Translations under genes and position numbers: made by a program | Shown: in pieces, positions 1-11,400 of the stretch | Layout of the letters: each line of letters begins with the position of its first letter | Numbering within the stretch: the stretch's first letter is position 1 | Assembly (NCBI GenBank): GCA_026724425.1 | Contig: JAIUCV010000118.1 | Span: forward strand, 1,426,001 to 1,490,000 | Source: Erythrophleum ivorense | Taxonomy: Eukaryota > Streptophyta > Magnoliopsida > Fabales > Fabaceae | DNA: 64,000 nucleotides | Direction: 5' to 3' | The notes under the pieces: generated by a model | What the model saw: the letters and a program-made list of their open reading frames with translations, nothing else | Databases searched by the model: none | Told to the model about the DNA's origin: nothing

Positions 1-644
1 TCCTCACTTATGTTTTCTCCATGCAAGCTTCTTATTTCTGCTGCTGCCTCATTTGGTTTTTCACGTCCCATGCAGCTCATTCTTCTCATGATACCCGTAG
101 ATTCATTCTTCTTTCTTATTCAAGTGCTTCGTGGATGGTTCTCTTCTCCCTTACCACGTACTCCTCACACTTAAGCTAATGTGGTCATCTCACAACCCAT
201 TGCATCTTCTTAATCACGTTAGAAACTTCCTTCAGCTCACTAACTCGAAGCTCCATGCATGGTTTTACTTTACACTCCTTTCCACGTTGCTTTCTTCTTT
301 CTTAAACCATGGCTTTTCCTCTGTTTTGAGTTTACATCTTGCTTTGCCTTTTCTTCGTTCATTTCTCTTCTCCATGTATGAATGTGTGATGCCACAAGTG
401 GAGCCATATGTGGAAGTCCAATGATCTGCCCACCAAGAATGGAAGGAGAAATTAAGTAGGAAAGACTACAAAATTATCTATAGAAATTTATGCATTAAAA
501 ATCCAAGATTTTGTGATTTAATTCCTAAAGTGTAAAAGATGGCTACTAAAATTAAATTCCATCTAAGTAAATCCATTAAGCCTCATTTAACTATTAAAAT
601 GCTTAAGTTAGGAGAATTAGAACATATAAAATTCATGCTTATCA
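1..644 (-). repeat. 3' LTR of the non-autonomous element (partial)
   Basis: This stretch matches 6522-7165 base for base except for about 8 substitutions and has no net length difference. On the minus strand it begins TGATAAGCATG at 644, the expected LTR start. The remaining roughly 1.9 kb of this LTR lies left of the window. Confidence 0.9.
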
Positions 645-657
645 AATTCCCCCACAC
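645..657 (-). other. Polypurine tract (plus-strand priming site)
   Basis: On the minus strand the bases AAGTGTGGGGGAATT directly precede the 3' LTR start TGATAAGC. This position and composition are those of the polypurine tract from which plus-strand DNA synthesis starts in Ty3/gypsy elements. The GGGGGAATT form is common in the Athila/Tat group. Confidence 0.85.
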
Positions 658-2188
658 TTAAACCTTTGCACTCCTGGGCAAAGCTCAAAATTCAAGATGA
701 AAGAATGAATTGAAATACCCAGCTAGTAGAATGGCAGGTAGAAAATTAAAATGGAAAAGAAAGTGTAAAAATCACAAGCTAGAGAATGATCACATCTTTT
801 TATCACTTCAACAGTCTAAGCTAACTTCACTTGCATCAAGAAATAAGTTCCATGGTAATTTTATTTGAAAAGAATGAATCAAAATGCATAGCCTCTCACA
901 TGGTTTAGTATTTACTCTCAACTCTCAAGTGTTTAGGCAATATGGATCACTCAAATTTCACCTATCAAAGTTCACTACCAGAAACTTGTCAAGTTTCTAA
1001 ATCTCCACCACCCATGCTAAATGCAAAGCACAAATCAAGAGGACTTTATTCAGGGTTGTAATGGGGCTAAGGAGATGAAATAAGTGGATAACAAGAACAA
1101 GGGAAAAACAAATAACAAATAGAACACCTTAGGACTTCACAAGCAATCAATGGAAATCTAGGAAGATAAGAATATGCATTCAAGGCCTTATTTCTGGTCA
1201 ACAATAGGCAACTACAACTCTATTTGAAACACTTTCTCCTTTTGATTTTCTTTTCTTCCTTTTCTTTGCCCTTTTTTTTTCATCTTTCTTTTTTTTTTCT
1301 TCGCAACTTTTTTTTTTTGGACATTTTCCTCAACTTTCAATAACCATGGCCTAAATTGAAGCAAGGCATATATTCATCTATCCTAGTTAGATGTAATGCC
1401 CCTTGAAATTCCTAAGGCATCCTAAAACAAAGTGGAGAACATTTTTAATGGTTATGGCTAACAAGAAAAGAAAATTAAAGTTCAAAGTGGCTAAACAATA
1501 GATAAAATGTATGTAGGGTTGGTTTTTTGGCTCACTAGTTATAAAAGAAATAAATACCTCATCATTTTCATGCATGCAAGTGCAAATGTAGTCTCAACAA
1601 AGAATCAAGACAAGTTCTAGAGTGAAAGCAGTGATAGGTGAATACACACTAGAAATGAACAATTAAGGCTCAATTCCTCACCAGCTAATGGCTATCAAAT
1701 AATTCATTGAAATCAAATTCATTGCCACTTCACTTGAATCAAGACACAAGATTCATTGCTTATCATATTTAAGTGAATCCAAGCTATAATCATCTCAACT
1801 TGCAAATTCTACAGAAAAACTGAAAAGAATCACGCTATTTTTTCAAAAAATAATTTTCTCAAAAATTCAAATTTTTTTTTCAAAATAAGGAAACAAGGAA
1901 AAGATGGATGGAATCAATGACTCCCCTCCCCCCACACTTAAATATTGCATTGTCCTCAATGCCAGCACACAATCCAGTCAACAGATAAACAACACAATAT
2001 AAAGAGAGTGAAAAGAGAGTATACAACTGGATGAACTTGAAAATGGAGATTCTAATGGTAGGCTCAGATTCCCATGTAGCTGGTTAGCAACCTTTTATTA
2101 CCTACAAAATAGAAACAAAGACAAACTGTAATGCAGAAAAGAAAAGAAAATTAAATCCTAAACTAAAAAGAACTTTATCAAAGACTAA
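658..2188 (-). other. Non-coding 3' internal region of the non-autonomous element
   Basis: There is no credible coding sequence between the polypurine tract and the end of the 645-codon ORF. A pyrimidine-rich stretch with T runs lies near 1230-1320, and A-rich runs lie at 1840-1900. The replaced pol region would be expected here in an autonomous relative, but no pol motif is readable. Confidence 0.6.
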
Positions 2189-4126
2189 CTAATCATAAGT
2201 ATCAAAAACAAGAATTAAAACTACTTTATTCCTCCTTAGCTGAACAAATTTAAGTCTAACCACTTTAAAGCATTTGGATTGATCATGCAGTGATGACTCA
2301 TGGACTTTCTCAACCATCAGTAGTTCAGGAAAGTCATATTCAGCAAATTTAGGAACAATAAAAGAAGAAAAATCAAATTTAAGGCATTTAAAACTAAAGA
2401 AAGAAAATTTAAAATCAAAACTTTCTAAAAATCTATCAAATCCAATGAAATCTACTAGACTCCCATCAACAAGAGTCACTACATCAACAGAAAAATTAGA
2501 TTGTAACTTCTCACAGTCCTTTGAGTTCAAGGCATCTGGCAGTTCATTTTTCTCAGTTGGGAGAGTCAGTGGCTTGTTGGAAATTACTTCACCAATTTCA
2601 AGAATTTGTTCAGGACTCTCAACAAGAGAAATAGTATCTTCCCTGACCAAAGAGACATCAGTAGGCTCACAAGATTCTAAACAATGATCAATAACAAAAT
2701 TCAGTGTCTCACTAGTATCAATAACAGCATAAGGATCAATCGGGTATTCAATATCAGTAGTATCACTATGCATGCCCTCATCAATACTAGTATGATTAGT
2801 AGAATCAATTTTATCAACAAATCCAGTGCAAAGAAATGACTCTTTAGATTCAACAAACTTATTAAACTCCAGAAATTCATTAATCTCAGCACACACAGGA
2901 CATGCATGCATATCATCACATAAGCATTTAAGGGTTAAGTCCGATTCATCAATAACAAGCTGCTCGACAATTTTATTGTCTATATCATTATCACATGCTA
3001 CTTTCATTGTTTCATCAGTCATACCATCATAGGCTAGTAAGGAATCATGTTGATTAGAATATGTGAGGAACTCACTAGTCTCAATGAAAGCATTAATTTG
3101 AGAGCATCTATCATATATAGTGGATCCAGTACACACACAATCAACAGAATCATTTAAATCATTTATATCACATGATCCAGATGGTATGCTATCCCTACAC
3201 TCAGTAGTTGCATCATCAACAGACTTATCAACCAATTCCACACCAGGAACAGAATGATCATTACATTCTAGGTCACCCCCACACTTATCTACTACCCTAG
3301 ACTTAATAGATTTATCATTAACAGATTCAGACATGAATTCATCACTAGAATCACAGCTAAAAGTAGAAATTCCAAGTGCATCAGTATACAAGGAATCATG
3401 AACATCAACAAATGTGTCAATTTTGTTCAATAAGTTACCACAATTAACCAAATCAGGAGATTCAACAACAATTTCCTCATCAACATCAGCATCATGCAAT
3501 TCAGAATCAACAACATTATATGCATCAAGAATCACAGTGCTATCATGTATACTAGAATCAATTCCAACAAATTGTAATGTATTAGAAGATGGAAGGATAT
3601 TACCCAATGAATAGGATTCTTCCTCCTCTATACATTCCCTCCTAATTTGCTCTTCAGTCAATTCAATAGCACTTGAAGTCGATTGATTCATTTGAAATCC
3701 TGAATTCTTCATGAGGTTATCTGCCATTTGCTGGTCTTGGAGTTGCAACCATTCAGTTCCCCGTTGGACCATTTGCTCCAATTGTTGGTTTTGAATAATA
3801 CAAGCTTTCATTAGCTGCTCTTCCCAACTTGGTTCCTTTTGGACCTCTTGTTGCATATACCCCTCATGATAATTGTAATTATCATACTCTGGCTCTTGCC
3901 TATGGAAGTTATGGTATGGTTGGTAGCTAGGGTGAACTTCATAAGAACGATGGTGTGGTTGGTAGCATGATTGTTGGACTTGTTGATATTGTTGTGCTTG
4001 CTGTTCTTGTCTTTGTCGTTCAAGAAGACCTTGAAGAATTGACATGGCTTCATCCAACTTCTGAGAAATCCTATGCTCTGTACAAGAATCATAGACACCT
4101 TGATTAGAATAATGATATGGATTCAT
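2189..4126 (-). CDS. 645-aa protein of unknown function encoded by a non-autonomous retrotransposon
   Basis: This is an uninterrupted 645-codon frame. It starts about 500 bp inside the primer-binding site, where gag would normally start. Residues 1-150 are rich in Gln, Tyr and His, with a probable coiled coil near residues 20-45 (SQKLDEAMSILQGLLERQRQ) and a second helical Gln-rich stretch near 100-140 (EEQLMKACIIQNQQLEQM). These resemble the Gln-rich tail of Athila/Tat Gag in style only. Residues about 155-570 are strongly acidic and Ser/Asp-rich, with scattered Cys residues, including a C-x-C-x10-C-x2-C-like cluster near residues 401-417. The last 80 residues are Phe/Lys-rich and end in a basic stretch (VVRLKFVQLRRNK). 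I see no CCHC zinc knuckle, protease, RT or integrase motif and no signal peptide. An open frame of nearly 2 kb in an element with 1.2% LTR divergence suggests recent function. It could be a diverged or rebuilt Gag or a captured sequence. Function unknown. Confidence 0.7.
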   Translation of the reverse strand: MNPYHYSNQGVYDSCTEHRISQKLDEAMSILQGLLERQRQEQQAQQYQQVQQSCYQPHHRSYEVHPSYQPYHNFHRQEPEYDNYNYHEGYMQQEVQKEPSWEEQLMKACIIQNQQLEQMVQRGTEWLQLQDQQMADNLMKNSGFQMNQSTSSAIELTEEQIRRECIEEEESYSLGNILPSSNTLQFVGIDSSIHDSTVILDAYNVVDSELHDADVDEEIVVESPDLVNCGNLLNKIDTFVDVHDSLYTDALGISTFSCDSSDEFMSESVNDKSIKSRVVDKCGGDLECNDHSVPGVELVDKSVDDATTECRDSIPSGSCDINDLNDSVDCVCTGSTIYDRCSQINAFIETSEFLTYSNQHDSLLAYDGMTDETMKVACDNDIDNKIVEQLVIDESDLTLKCLCDDMHACPVCAEINEFLEFNKFVESKESFLCTGFVDKIDSTNHTSIDEGMHSDTTDIEYPIDPYAVIDTSETLNFVIDHCLESCEPTDVSLVREDTISLVESPEQILEIGEVISNKPLTLPTEKNELPDALNSKDCEKLQSNFSVDVVTLVDGSLVDFIGFDRFLESFDFKFSFFSFKCLKFDFSSFIVPKFAEYDFPELLMVEKVHESSLHDQSKCFKVVRLKFVQLRRNKVVLILVFDTYD

Positions 4127-4619
4127 TTAAAGCAAAGAAAAATGAGAAATTCAATTAATTTCAATACAAGAAAAATCACTAACAAATTATAACTAAAATT
4201 AACTCTAATTCAAGAAAATAAAATTTCAATGAAACTAAGACTTACTTAACTATCAAAAACACTCCTAAACAGAGGTTAATGATGTAAAATAAACTCAAAA
4301 AATATAGAAATTAAATCTAGAAAAATTGAAAAATTCCTAAAAAATTCGAAAAATGACCCAAACGATGGAATTCGGCAAAAAAATGGTGTACCTAATAGCT
4401 TTGCTATTATTTTTGCTCAAAACACCCAAAAACCTTGGAAAACAAAGTTTGCGAATTTTCTAGGTACTTTAAACAAAAAATTCAACAAGCAGGACACTTA
4501 ACGCATAACACCGAAATTACCCAATTCCAAACTCAAAACAGAACAAAAATCAAACCAAAACAGAACAAAAATAGAACTAAAACACCTAGAAAACTTTCTC
4601 AAACAATTGAGAATCCAAT
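4127..4619 (-). other. Leader between primer-binding site and ORF
   Basis: About 490 bp of A-rich, apparently untranslated sequence of the non-autonomous element. In gypsy elements this is where dimerisation and packaging signals lie. No conserved motif can be named by eye. Confidence 0.5.
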
Positions 4620-4637
4620 TCCCCGGCAACGGCGCCA
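4620..4637 (-). other. Primer-binding site complementary to tRNA-Asp
   Basis: On the minus strand the 18 bases TGGCGCCGTTGCCGGGGA are complementary to the CCA-terminated 3' end of plant tRNA-Asp. The site lies 5 bp inside the LTR end at 4643. This fixes the element's orientation and supports an Athila/Tat affiliation. Confidence 0.93.
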
Positions 4638-4642
4638 AATTT

Positions 4643-7165
4643 TGAGTGGCTCGTCGCGCAACCCTCAAAATAAAACTAGGTTGGTAAAATATGCAGTTGG
4701 TGGCACAACCTAGGTCATCTCCCTTGGAATTGGAGTTCAATACTTAATTGAGTTTTCTAAATGTCAAAAGACTCTAAAATTTCTAAACTAAGGGGGGTTT
4801 TGATTGAATTAAACTAACCTAAAACTAAATTGAATTAAAATTCCTAACTGTTACCTAATTATATGAATTGTGGATGAAAGATAGTCTTATGACTAGTTTT
4901 GGATTCATCCCTTGGTATCCACTATTCTTATCTTATTCTAATTGTAATTGATTTTGGCCTACGAGTTCCTAATTATGTTCATGGCAATTGTATCTTGAGT
5001 TACCACGCAAGATTCAAGAGATTAAAAATCTAACGTTGAATTAAGACCTCAATCCTGTATTAAATTGTTAAATCTTGTCTTTAAGATCAATGAACACCCA
5101 ATTAGATTGATTTACTGATTAATTAGCCTCTGAATCATCATCCTAAAATGTTTAATTAACCAACTGAACATTAAGGAAAACATTCAAGCATATAATTCCA
5201 CTCATGCATTTTATCGAATACCTTTGAGGCACACATAGGAAATTAGATAATAATGAAAATAATCAATGTCTAATCAGATCAATTAATCAACAAAAAGACT
5301 TCCTAATTAGTGTCTAACCAGCCACTAATTATAATTACACGAATTCCCTATCAAATATAACTTAACCAAGATGATATATGAAAGAGAAAAAGTGTAGGAA
5401 AATAAAGGAATCCTTAGCCAAAAATTCTATGTTCATCCATGGATTCAAGCTTGTACCAAGGGCTTCCTCCTAGCTAGCTTCAAGATGGATTAGAACTTCA
5501 TTGTATGGTGGAGATGGATGGAAGATGGAACGGAGTGGTGTGGAGAGGATGGAGGACGAAGGATGGATGAATGAATTATGGCGAATGGATGGATGAATGC
5601 CGCCCTCAATGAATAATTGAATTTGGGATATATATGGGCGTGGGTTTCCGAAAATATAGAGACGTGAATGACGTGGATTGCGAATATGAGGGGCGGAATG
5701 GATGCGGCGTGTGGAATAATGACTCTGCCCGAGTCCCTTTTTTAATGATTCTCACGTGGTATGCTTTATTTTCACGTGCTTAGCCTTTTCTTCTTTGCGC
5801 TATTATTAACGTCAGCCCCACGTCTCCAGCCTTCTCATTCATGCTTCTTTCCAGCGCTTAGTTCTTTCGTAATTCAACTCGCCTCCTTCACGTTAACTGC
5901 TCGTTACTTTTCTCGTTCTCAGCTCAGTTCGTTGCTTCATCTTACGTGGTTTTTTCAGCTCTTCATCGCGTTTTCTTCATTGTTCAGCTACTGCCCCTGT
6001 TCAGCATCCTCTCTTCAGCTGCTGCACATTTTTCATTCGAGTGCTCTATTCTGCATTCGAGTGTGTCTCTTCTTCATCCCATAATGACAACATTCCTCAC
6101 AAACTCAGAAACCTAGCGTCTTCCACACACACACGCGTGCCTCCTCATGCTTCTCCTTTCAACCCGTGGCTATATGCTTCTGCACCTCTTCTGTTTTGCT
6201 TGCTCTTCCTTCATGCATTGTTCTTCCTCTTTCCCACTCAAGGCACCAGAATATGGCTTCTTTTCATATAAGCAACTCATGTAGCTTCTTTAATCAGCCC
6301 AGCACATAGAACTCGAGCTGTACTCCCCTTTGAAACCTTTTGCACTTGTTCTGACTCATCGTTGCTGCTTCTTTCCATAGGTTCTTCTCCCTTTCCTTCA
6401 TATCAGCTCTACGTCTTCATTTGTTTCCTCCATGCTTCTGTTCCATCGTGTTTCTCCTCCCTTTCATTCTCAGCTTCTTTTAGGCCACGTGTTCTACTTC
6501 TATTCATGTCCATGGAGCTGCTCCTCACTTATGTTTTCTCCATGCAAGCTTCTTATTTCTGCTGCTGCCTCATTTGGTTTTTCACGTCCAATGCAGCTCA
6601 TTCTTCTCGTGATACCCGTAGCTTCATTCTTCTTTCTTATTCAAGTGCTTCGTGGATGGTTCTCTTCTCCCTTACCACGTACTCCTCACACTTAAGCTAA
6701 TGTGGTCATCTCACAACCCATTGCATCTTCTTAATCACGTTAGAAACTTCCTTCAGCTCACTAACTCGAAGCTCCATGCATGGTTTTGCTTTACACTCCT
6801 TTCCACGTTGCTTTCTTCTTTCTTAAACCATGGCTTTTCCTCTGTTTTGAGTTTACATCTTGCTTTGCCTTTTCTTCGTTCATTTCTCTTCTCCATGTAT
6901 GAATGTGTGATTCCACAAGTGGAGCCATATGTGGAAGTCCAATGATCTGCCCACCAAGAATGGAAGGAGAAATTAAGTAGGAAAGACTACAAAATTATCT
7001 GTAGAAAATTATGCATTAAAAATCCAAGATTTTGTGATTTAATTCCTAAAGTGCAAAAGATGGCTACTAAAATTAAATTCCATCTAAGTAAATCCATTAA
7101 GCCTCATTTAACTATTAAAATGCTTAAGTTAGGAGAATTAGAACATATAAAATTCATGCTTATCA
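4643..7165 (-). repeat. 5' LTR of the non-autonomous element (2,523 bp)
   Basis: The LTR runs on the minus strand from TGATAAGCATG at 7165 to a CA end at 4643, five bases before the primer-binding site. The part at 5760-6950 is strongly pyrimidine-rich on the plus strand. It yields several reading frames of 76-112 codons that have low complexity and no homology I recognise; these are not genes. A TATA-like box lies at 5628-5635, placing transcription start near 5600 and U3 at about 1.5 kb. Confidence 0.85.
5628..5635 (-). promoter_or_regulatory. Candidate TATA box of the LTR promoter
   Basis: On the minus strand CCCATATATATCCC stands in an otherwise mixed-composition region of the LTR. It is the best TATA match in the 2.5-kb LTR. 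The call rests on motif and position only. Confidence 0.4.
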
Positions 7166-7713
7166 GCCACCTATTTATAGGAGGAAGAAGAAACACCTTT
7201 AAAAAATTTTTATTTTGCCCTTCGTTATTGGCATTTTCATTTCTCATTCATTTTGGCTCCTTTTTTAGAACCATCTTCTCTATTATAAAATTTAGGTTCT
7301 CAATTTAGTAAAATGCCTTTGGAATCACTCAAATCAGAGCTAAAACCTTCCCGAACAAATCCATCAAAGTTTAGATGCACTGATATTAGAAAACGTCCAT
7401 CGGAGGGGATTTTACCGTCCTAGGGCTTCCCATGGTTTTCAGGGCCTCTGAGAACCCCAGTGAACTCAAAAATTTTATTTAAAAAGCCCTCTTGTGTGAA
7501 TTCCAAAAATTGCTCAAAATTACGAAAATGTCATTACGTTTCGTAAAATTTTTTCATTCTAACTTTGTTTTTCCTTTCGTCTGAAATTAGGATTCTCATT
7601 TTTAAGAGTCTAAAATGTTATTCAAATTTTTTGGGACCTTAACTAATTAATTTCGAGGGACTTGCTTTGAAAACGCACTTGTTTTTGTCGTTTAACAAAA
7701 ATTGGACATTACA
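7166..7713 (-). repeat. 3' LTR fragment of element A
   Basis: On the minus strand it begins TGTAATGTCC at 7713 and matches 19633-20172, the corresponding start of the 5' LTR, with many transitions. It ends abruptly at 7165/7166 where the young element is inserted. A good TATA box (TATAAATAG, minus strand, 7172-7179) lies six bases from the break. Confidence 0.85.
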
Positions 7714-7726
7714 ATTCTCCCCCTGT
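7714..7726 (-). other. Polypurine tract of element A
   Basis: On the minus strand the purine run AGGGGGAGAAT directly precedes the 3' LTR start TGTAATGTCC. A short A run lies just upstream. Confidence 0.8.
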
Positions 7727-7749
7727 TTAAAAAAAAATTGTCCTTGAAA

Positions 7750-10700
7750 TTTAGATAACGTGCCTCATGGGAAGAGTTCTCGATATTTCTTTCTTATGTC
7801 ATCCTCTAGCTCCTAGGTAACTTCTTCGGGAGATAACCCCTTCTAAACCACTTTCACCAGCAATATCGTCTTATTCCGTAACTGCTTAAGTCTAACGTCC
7901 ACGGTCTAATCTAATGATACTATGTATGATAGATCATCTTGTAACTATACATTCTCATATTCTATAATATGTGAGGGGTCGGGTTGGTACTTTTTAAGCA
8001 GGGAAACATGGAATACATTGTGAACTTGGCTTAAGTTTAGGGGAAGGGCTAGTCTGTAAACCACAGGTCCTACTTTATCAAGAATTTGGAAAGGACCTAT
8101 ATACTTTGGACTGAGCTTTTTACTTTTTATGGACCAACCTATCTCTGTGTCTAGAGATACTCTAATGAAGACATGGTCTCTAACCTCAAACTCTAACGGC
8201 CGCCTACGTTTATCTGCATAGCTTTTCTATCTACTCTAGGCTATCAGGAGTTTCTTTCTAATGGTCTCTATCTGTCTAGATGTCTGGTCCACTAACTCTG
8301 GGCCTATAAGGCCCCACTCTCCTAGCTCAAGAATCTGTAAGCCATAGGTCCTACTTTATTAAGAATCGGGAAAGGACCTATGTATATTGGACTGAGTTTT
8401 TTACTTTCTATAGACCGACCTATCCCTATGATTGGAGATACTCTAATGAAGACATAAACTCTAACCTTAAACTCTAACGACCGCCTACGTTTATCTGTAT
8501 AGCTTTTCTATCTACTCTGAGCCATCAGGAGTTTCTTTTTAATGGTCTCTATCTGTCTAGATGTCTGGTCCATTAACTCTACGCCTATGAGGCTCCGCTC
8601 TCCTAGCTCAACCCAACACATTGGAGACTTACACTTCCTCCCATACAATGCCTCATATGGTGCCATCTGTATACTTGCATGACAACTGTTATTATAGGAA
8701 AACTCTGTTAGAGGCAAGTATGTATCCTTTTTTCTTTCATCTCTAAGACACATGCCCTCAATATGTCCTCTAGGGTTTGCATGGTTCTCTCTATTTGTCC
8801 ATCCATCTGAGGGTGATAGGCTATGCTGAATCTGAGTCTGATGCCTAGAGCATCCTATAATGATCTCCATAAATTCGATGTGAATCTGAGATCTCTATCT
8901 GACACTATGCTCTTAGGTACACCATGTAAGCTAACAATTTCCCTAATGTACAGCTGGGCTAAGTTATCTAGGGTATAAGTGGCTTTCATAGCTAAAAAGT
9001 GTGCTGACTTTGTTAATCTATCCACTATTACCTATATTGCATCATACCCTGATGATGTCCTAGGTAAACTCATGAGAAAATCCATCGCTATACTATCCCA
9101 TTTCCACTCCGAGATATCTAAGGGCTAAAGTAACCTAGTTAGTTTCTAGTGTTCTATTTTGACTCTCTGACATACTAAACATTAGGAGACATACTCTACT
9201 ATGTCTGTTTTCATTCCAGGCCACCAGAATATTTTCTTTAAATTTTGGTACATTTTATTACTGTCGGGATGAATAGTATACTTTCTTTTATGTGCCTCAT
9301 CTAATATTTTCTCTTTAATTTCCATATTTTTGGGCACATACAGCCTATCTCTATATCTCACTATGTCATCCTCAGACAGATTGAATTTCTGAATACAACC
9401 TTGGACTATCTGGTCTCTAATCTTACTTACATGGTCATTTATCTGTTGGGCCTCTCTTATCTGATCCCTTAGGTCATTTTCTATTCAGGTCTCACCCATT
9501 AATAGTTTTCCTGAATACACCTCGCAGGAGAGACTCATATCTCTGAATCTTTTAATCAATTCTTGTTCTCAGATCATCATACAAGCCATGTGTATGGATT
9601 TTCTACTTAAGGCATCAGCTACCACATTAGCTTTACCAGGATAGTATTTCAATGTGAAATCATAATCTTTTAAAAATTCTAACCATCTCCTCTATCACAT
9701 ATTCAACTCTTTCTATTTAAATAAATATTTAAGGCTCTTGTGGTCCCTGTAAATTTCTATAGCTACCCCGTATAAGTAGTGTCTCCATATTTTCAAAGCA
9801 AACACCACTGCAGCTAACTCTAGATTGTGTGTAGGGTAGTTTTCTTCATGAGGTTTCAATTATCTAGAAGCATAAGCTACCACTCAGCCTTTCTGCATAA
9901 GCACACATCCTAACCCTTTCTTAGAGGCATCAATGTAGACTATAAAAGTCTCTCTATGGTCAGGGAATACTAAAACTGAGGTCGTGGTTAACTTGTACTT
10001 CAATTCCTAAAAACTACTCTCACATTTCTCATTCCATACAAATGGCACATTCTTTCTAGTAAGCCGGGTCAATGGCATCACTATCTGAGAAAAGCCCTGA
10101 ATGAACCTCCTATAGTAACCGGTTATACCTAGGAAGCTCCTAATCTCTATCACTATCCTAGGTCTCTCCCACTATAAAATTGCCTCTACCTTATGGGGAT
10201 CTACTGTAACCCCTGCCTGGAAGATCACGTGACCTAGAAATTGAACTTCAATGAGCCAAAACTCACATTTACTAAGTTTAGAATACAAATATCTCTCTCT
10301 CAGGGTCTCCAAGGCTAATCTCAGGTGTTGCTCATGTTCTTCTCTACTTTTTAAGTAAATAAGGATATCATCTATAAAGACAGCTACAAATCTATCTAAA
10401 TATGGCCTGAAGACTCTGTTCATGTAATCCATGAATATTGCGAGTGCATTCGTTAATCCGAAAGGCATAACTAAAAACTTATAGTGCCCGTATCTAGTTC
10501 TAAATACTATTTTGGGAATATCCTCAGCCTTTATTCTAAGCTGATGGTATCCCAACCTGAGGTGCATCTTGGAAAATACTGACACTTCTACTAACTGATC
10601 TAAGAGGTCATCTATGCAAAGGAGAAGGTACTTATTCTTAATGGTTATCTTATTGAGTTCCTAGTAATTTATACATAGCCTAAGGCTCCCGTCTTTCTTC

Positions 10701-11400
10701 TTTATGAATAAGATTTGAGCTCCCCATGGTGAGACACTAAGTCTGATAAAACCATTTTCTAAGAGCTCTTCTATCTGTTTCTTAAGCTTAGTTAGCTCGG
10801 TGGGAGCCATCCGATATGGGGCCTTAAACATTGAACCTACCCCAAGTATAATGTCTATAGGAAATTCAACCTCTCTCTCTGGGGATAATTTGCTAATCTC
10901 TCTAAGGAATACCTCTGATAACTCACTCACTATGGGAATCTCATCTATACCCTTTTCTACCTCAGCCTGAACTAAAAAGAAAACTAGATACCCCTGACAA
11001 CCATGCCCTAGAGATCTCTCAGCCTGGGAGGTGGTCATGACAGATAACTCAGTCCTCATACTAGGTACAGTACCACATTCAGGTAAAGTAATACATCTGT
11101 GACTACAATCTAGTGTGGCGTTATTTGCAAACATCTAGTTCATGCCAATAATCACATCAATGTCAACAAGGGGCATACAAATCAAATCAAGGGTGGTAAG
11201 GAATGATTAAATTGGATCACACAATTTAAACAAGCATGGAAAGTAATGGCTCAGTTTCCTGTGGGGGTAGATACATGTAAATCATATGGAAGTGTATGCA
11301 TACTCAGACCTAACCTCCTAGCACATTCATATGATATAAAAAAATCGCTAGCACCCGAATCAAATAATGCAGCTATAAAAAAATCATTTATTCTAATAGT
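7750..11400 (-). pseudogene. Pol pseudogene of element A: protease, RT, RNase H, integrase, chromodomain
   Basis: Pieces of a chromovirus Pol follow one another on the minus strand. The protease DSGAS motif is at about 11347-11361. The RT amino-terminal part is at 10661-11134 (ending KKKDGSLRLCINY). The RT catalytic part is at 10172-10585, with PFGLTNA and the active-site FIDDILIY. RNase H-like sequence lies around 9550-9900. An integrase core fragment at 8508-8870 has EFSYNNSCHASIQMAPYEAL and YGRKCKSP. A C-terminal chromodomain-like segment at 7750-7900 reads LRNKTILLVKVV. Frames are separated by frameshifts and stops, so no active protein is possible. Several stops fall where the family has Trp or Gln, including two Trp positions in the chromodomain. 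A 282-bp tandem duplication lies in the integrase C-terminal region (8053-8615). Confidence 0.9.
8053..8615 (-). repeat. 282-bp tandem duplication in the integrase C-terminal region
   Basis: The segment starting CTGTAAACCACAGG at 8053 recurs at 8335 (CTGTAAGCCATAGG) and stays aligned through GTTTCTTTCTAATGG at 8250 and its copy at 8531, an offset of 281-282 bp. The copies differ by about 10% by eye. The extra copy duplicates part of the integrase C-terminal region upstream of the chromodomain. Confidence 0.85.

Larger units (their letters stand above)
1..7165 (-). mobile_element. Young non-autonomous LTR retrotransposon (Athila/Tat-like signals), left end outside window
   Basis: Two copies of one sequence (1-644 and 6522-7165) flank an internal region that has, on the minus strand, a primer-binding site directly inside the right copy and a polypurine tract directly inside the left copy. 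That is a complete LTR retrotransposon layout read right to left. The shared 644 bp differ at about 8 positions (about 1.2%), so the insertion is recent. The internal region (645-4642, about 4.0 kb) has no protease, reverse transcriptase, RNase H or integrase, only one long ORF. It must therefore be mobilised in trans. The tRNA-Asp primer site and the GGGGGAATT-type polypurine tract are typical of the Athila/Tat branch of Ty3/gypsy; the clade is inferred. The element interrupts the LTR of chromovirus A. The base after it begins GCCAC, the expected TSD, whose partner lies outside the window. Confidence 0.85.

Noticed and set aside
5761..6945. Several plus-strand ORFs of 76-112 codons (Ser/Leu/Phe-rich)
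   Set aside because: They lie in the pyrimidine-rich part of an LTR, overlap in two frames, and recur in the partial LTR copy at 131-424. Their length follows from the absence of purines, not from coding.
7750..11134. Integrated plant pararetrovirus
   Set aside because: The RT is followed by RNase H, integrase and a chromodomain, and is bounded by LTRs, primer site and polypurine tract, so it is a Ty3/gypsy chromovirus.
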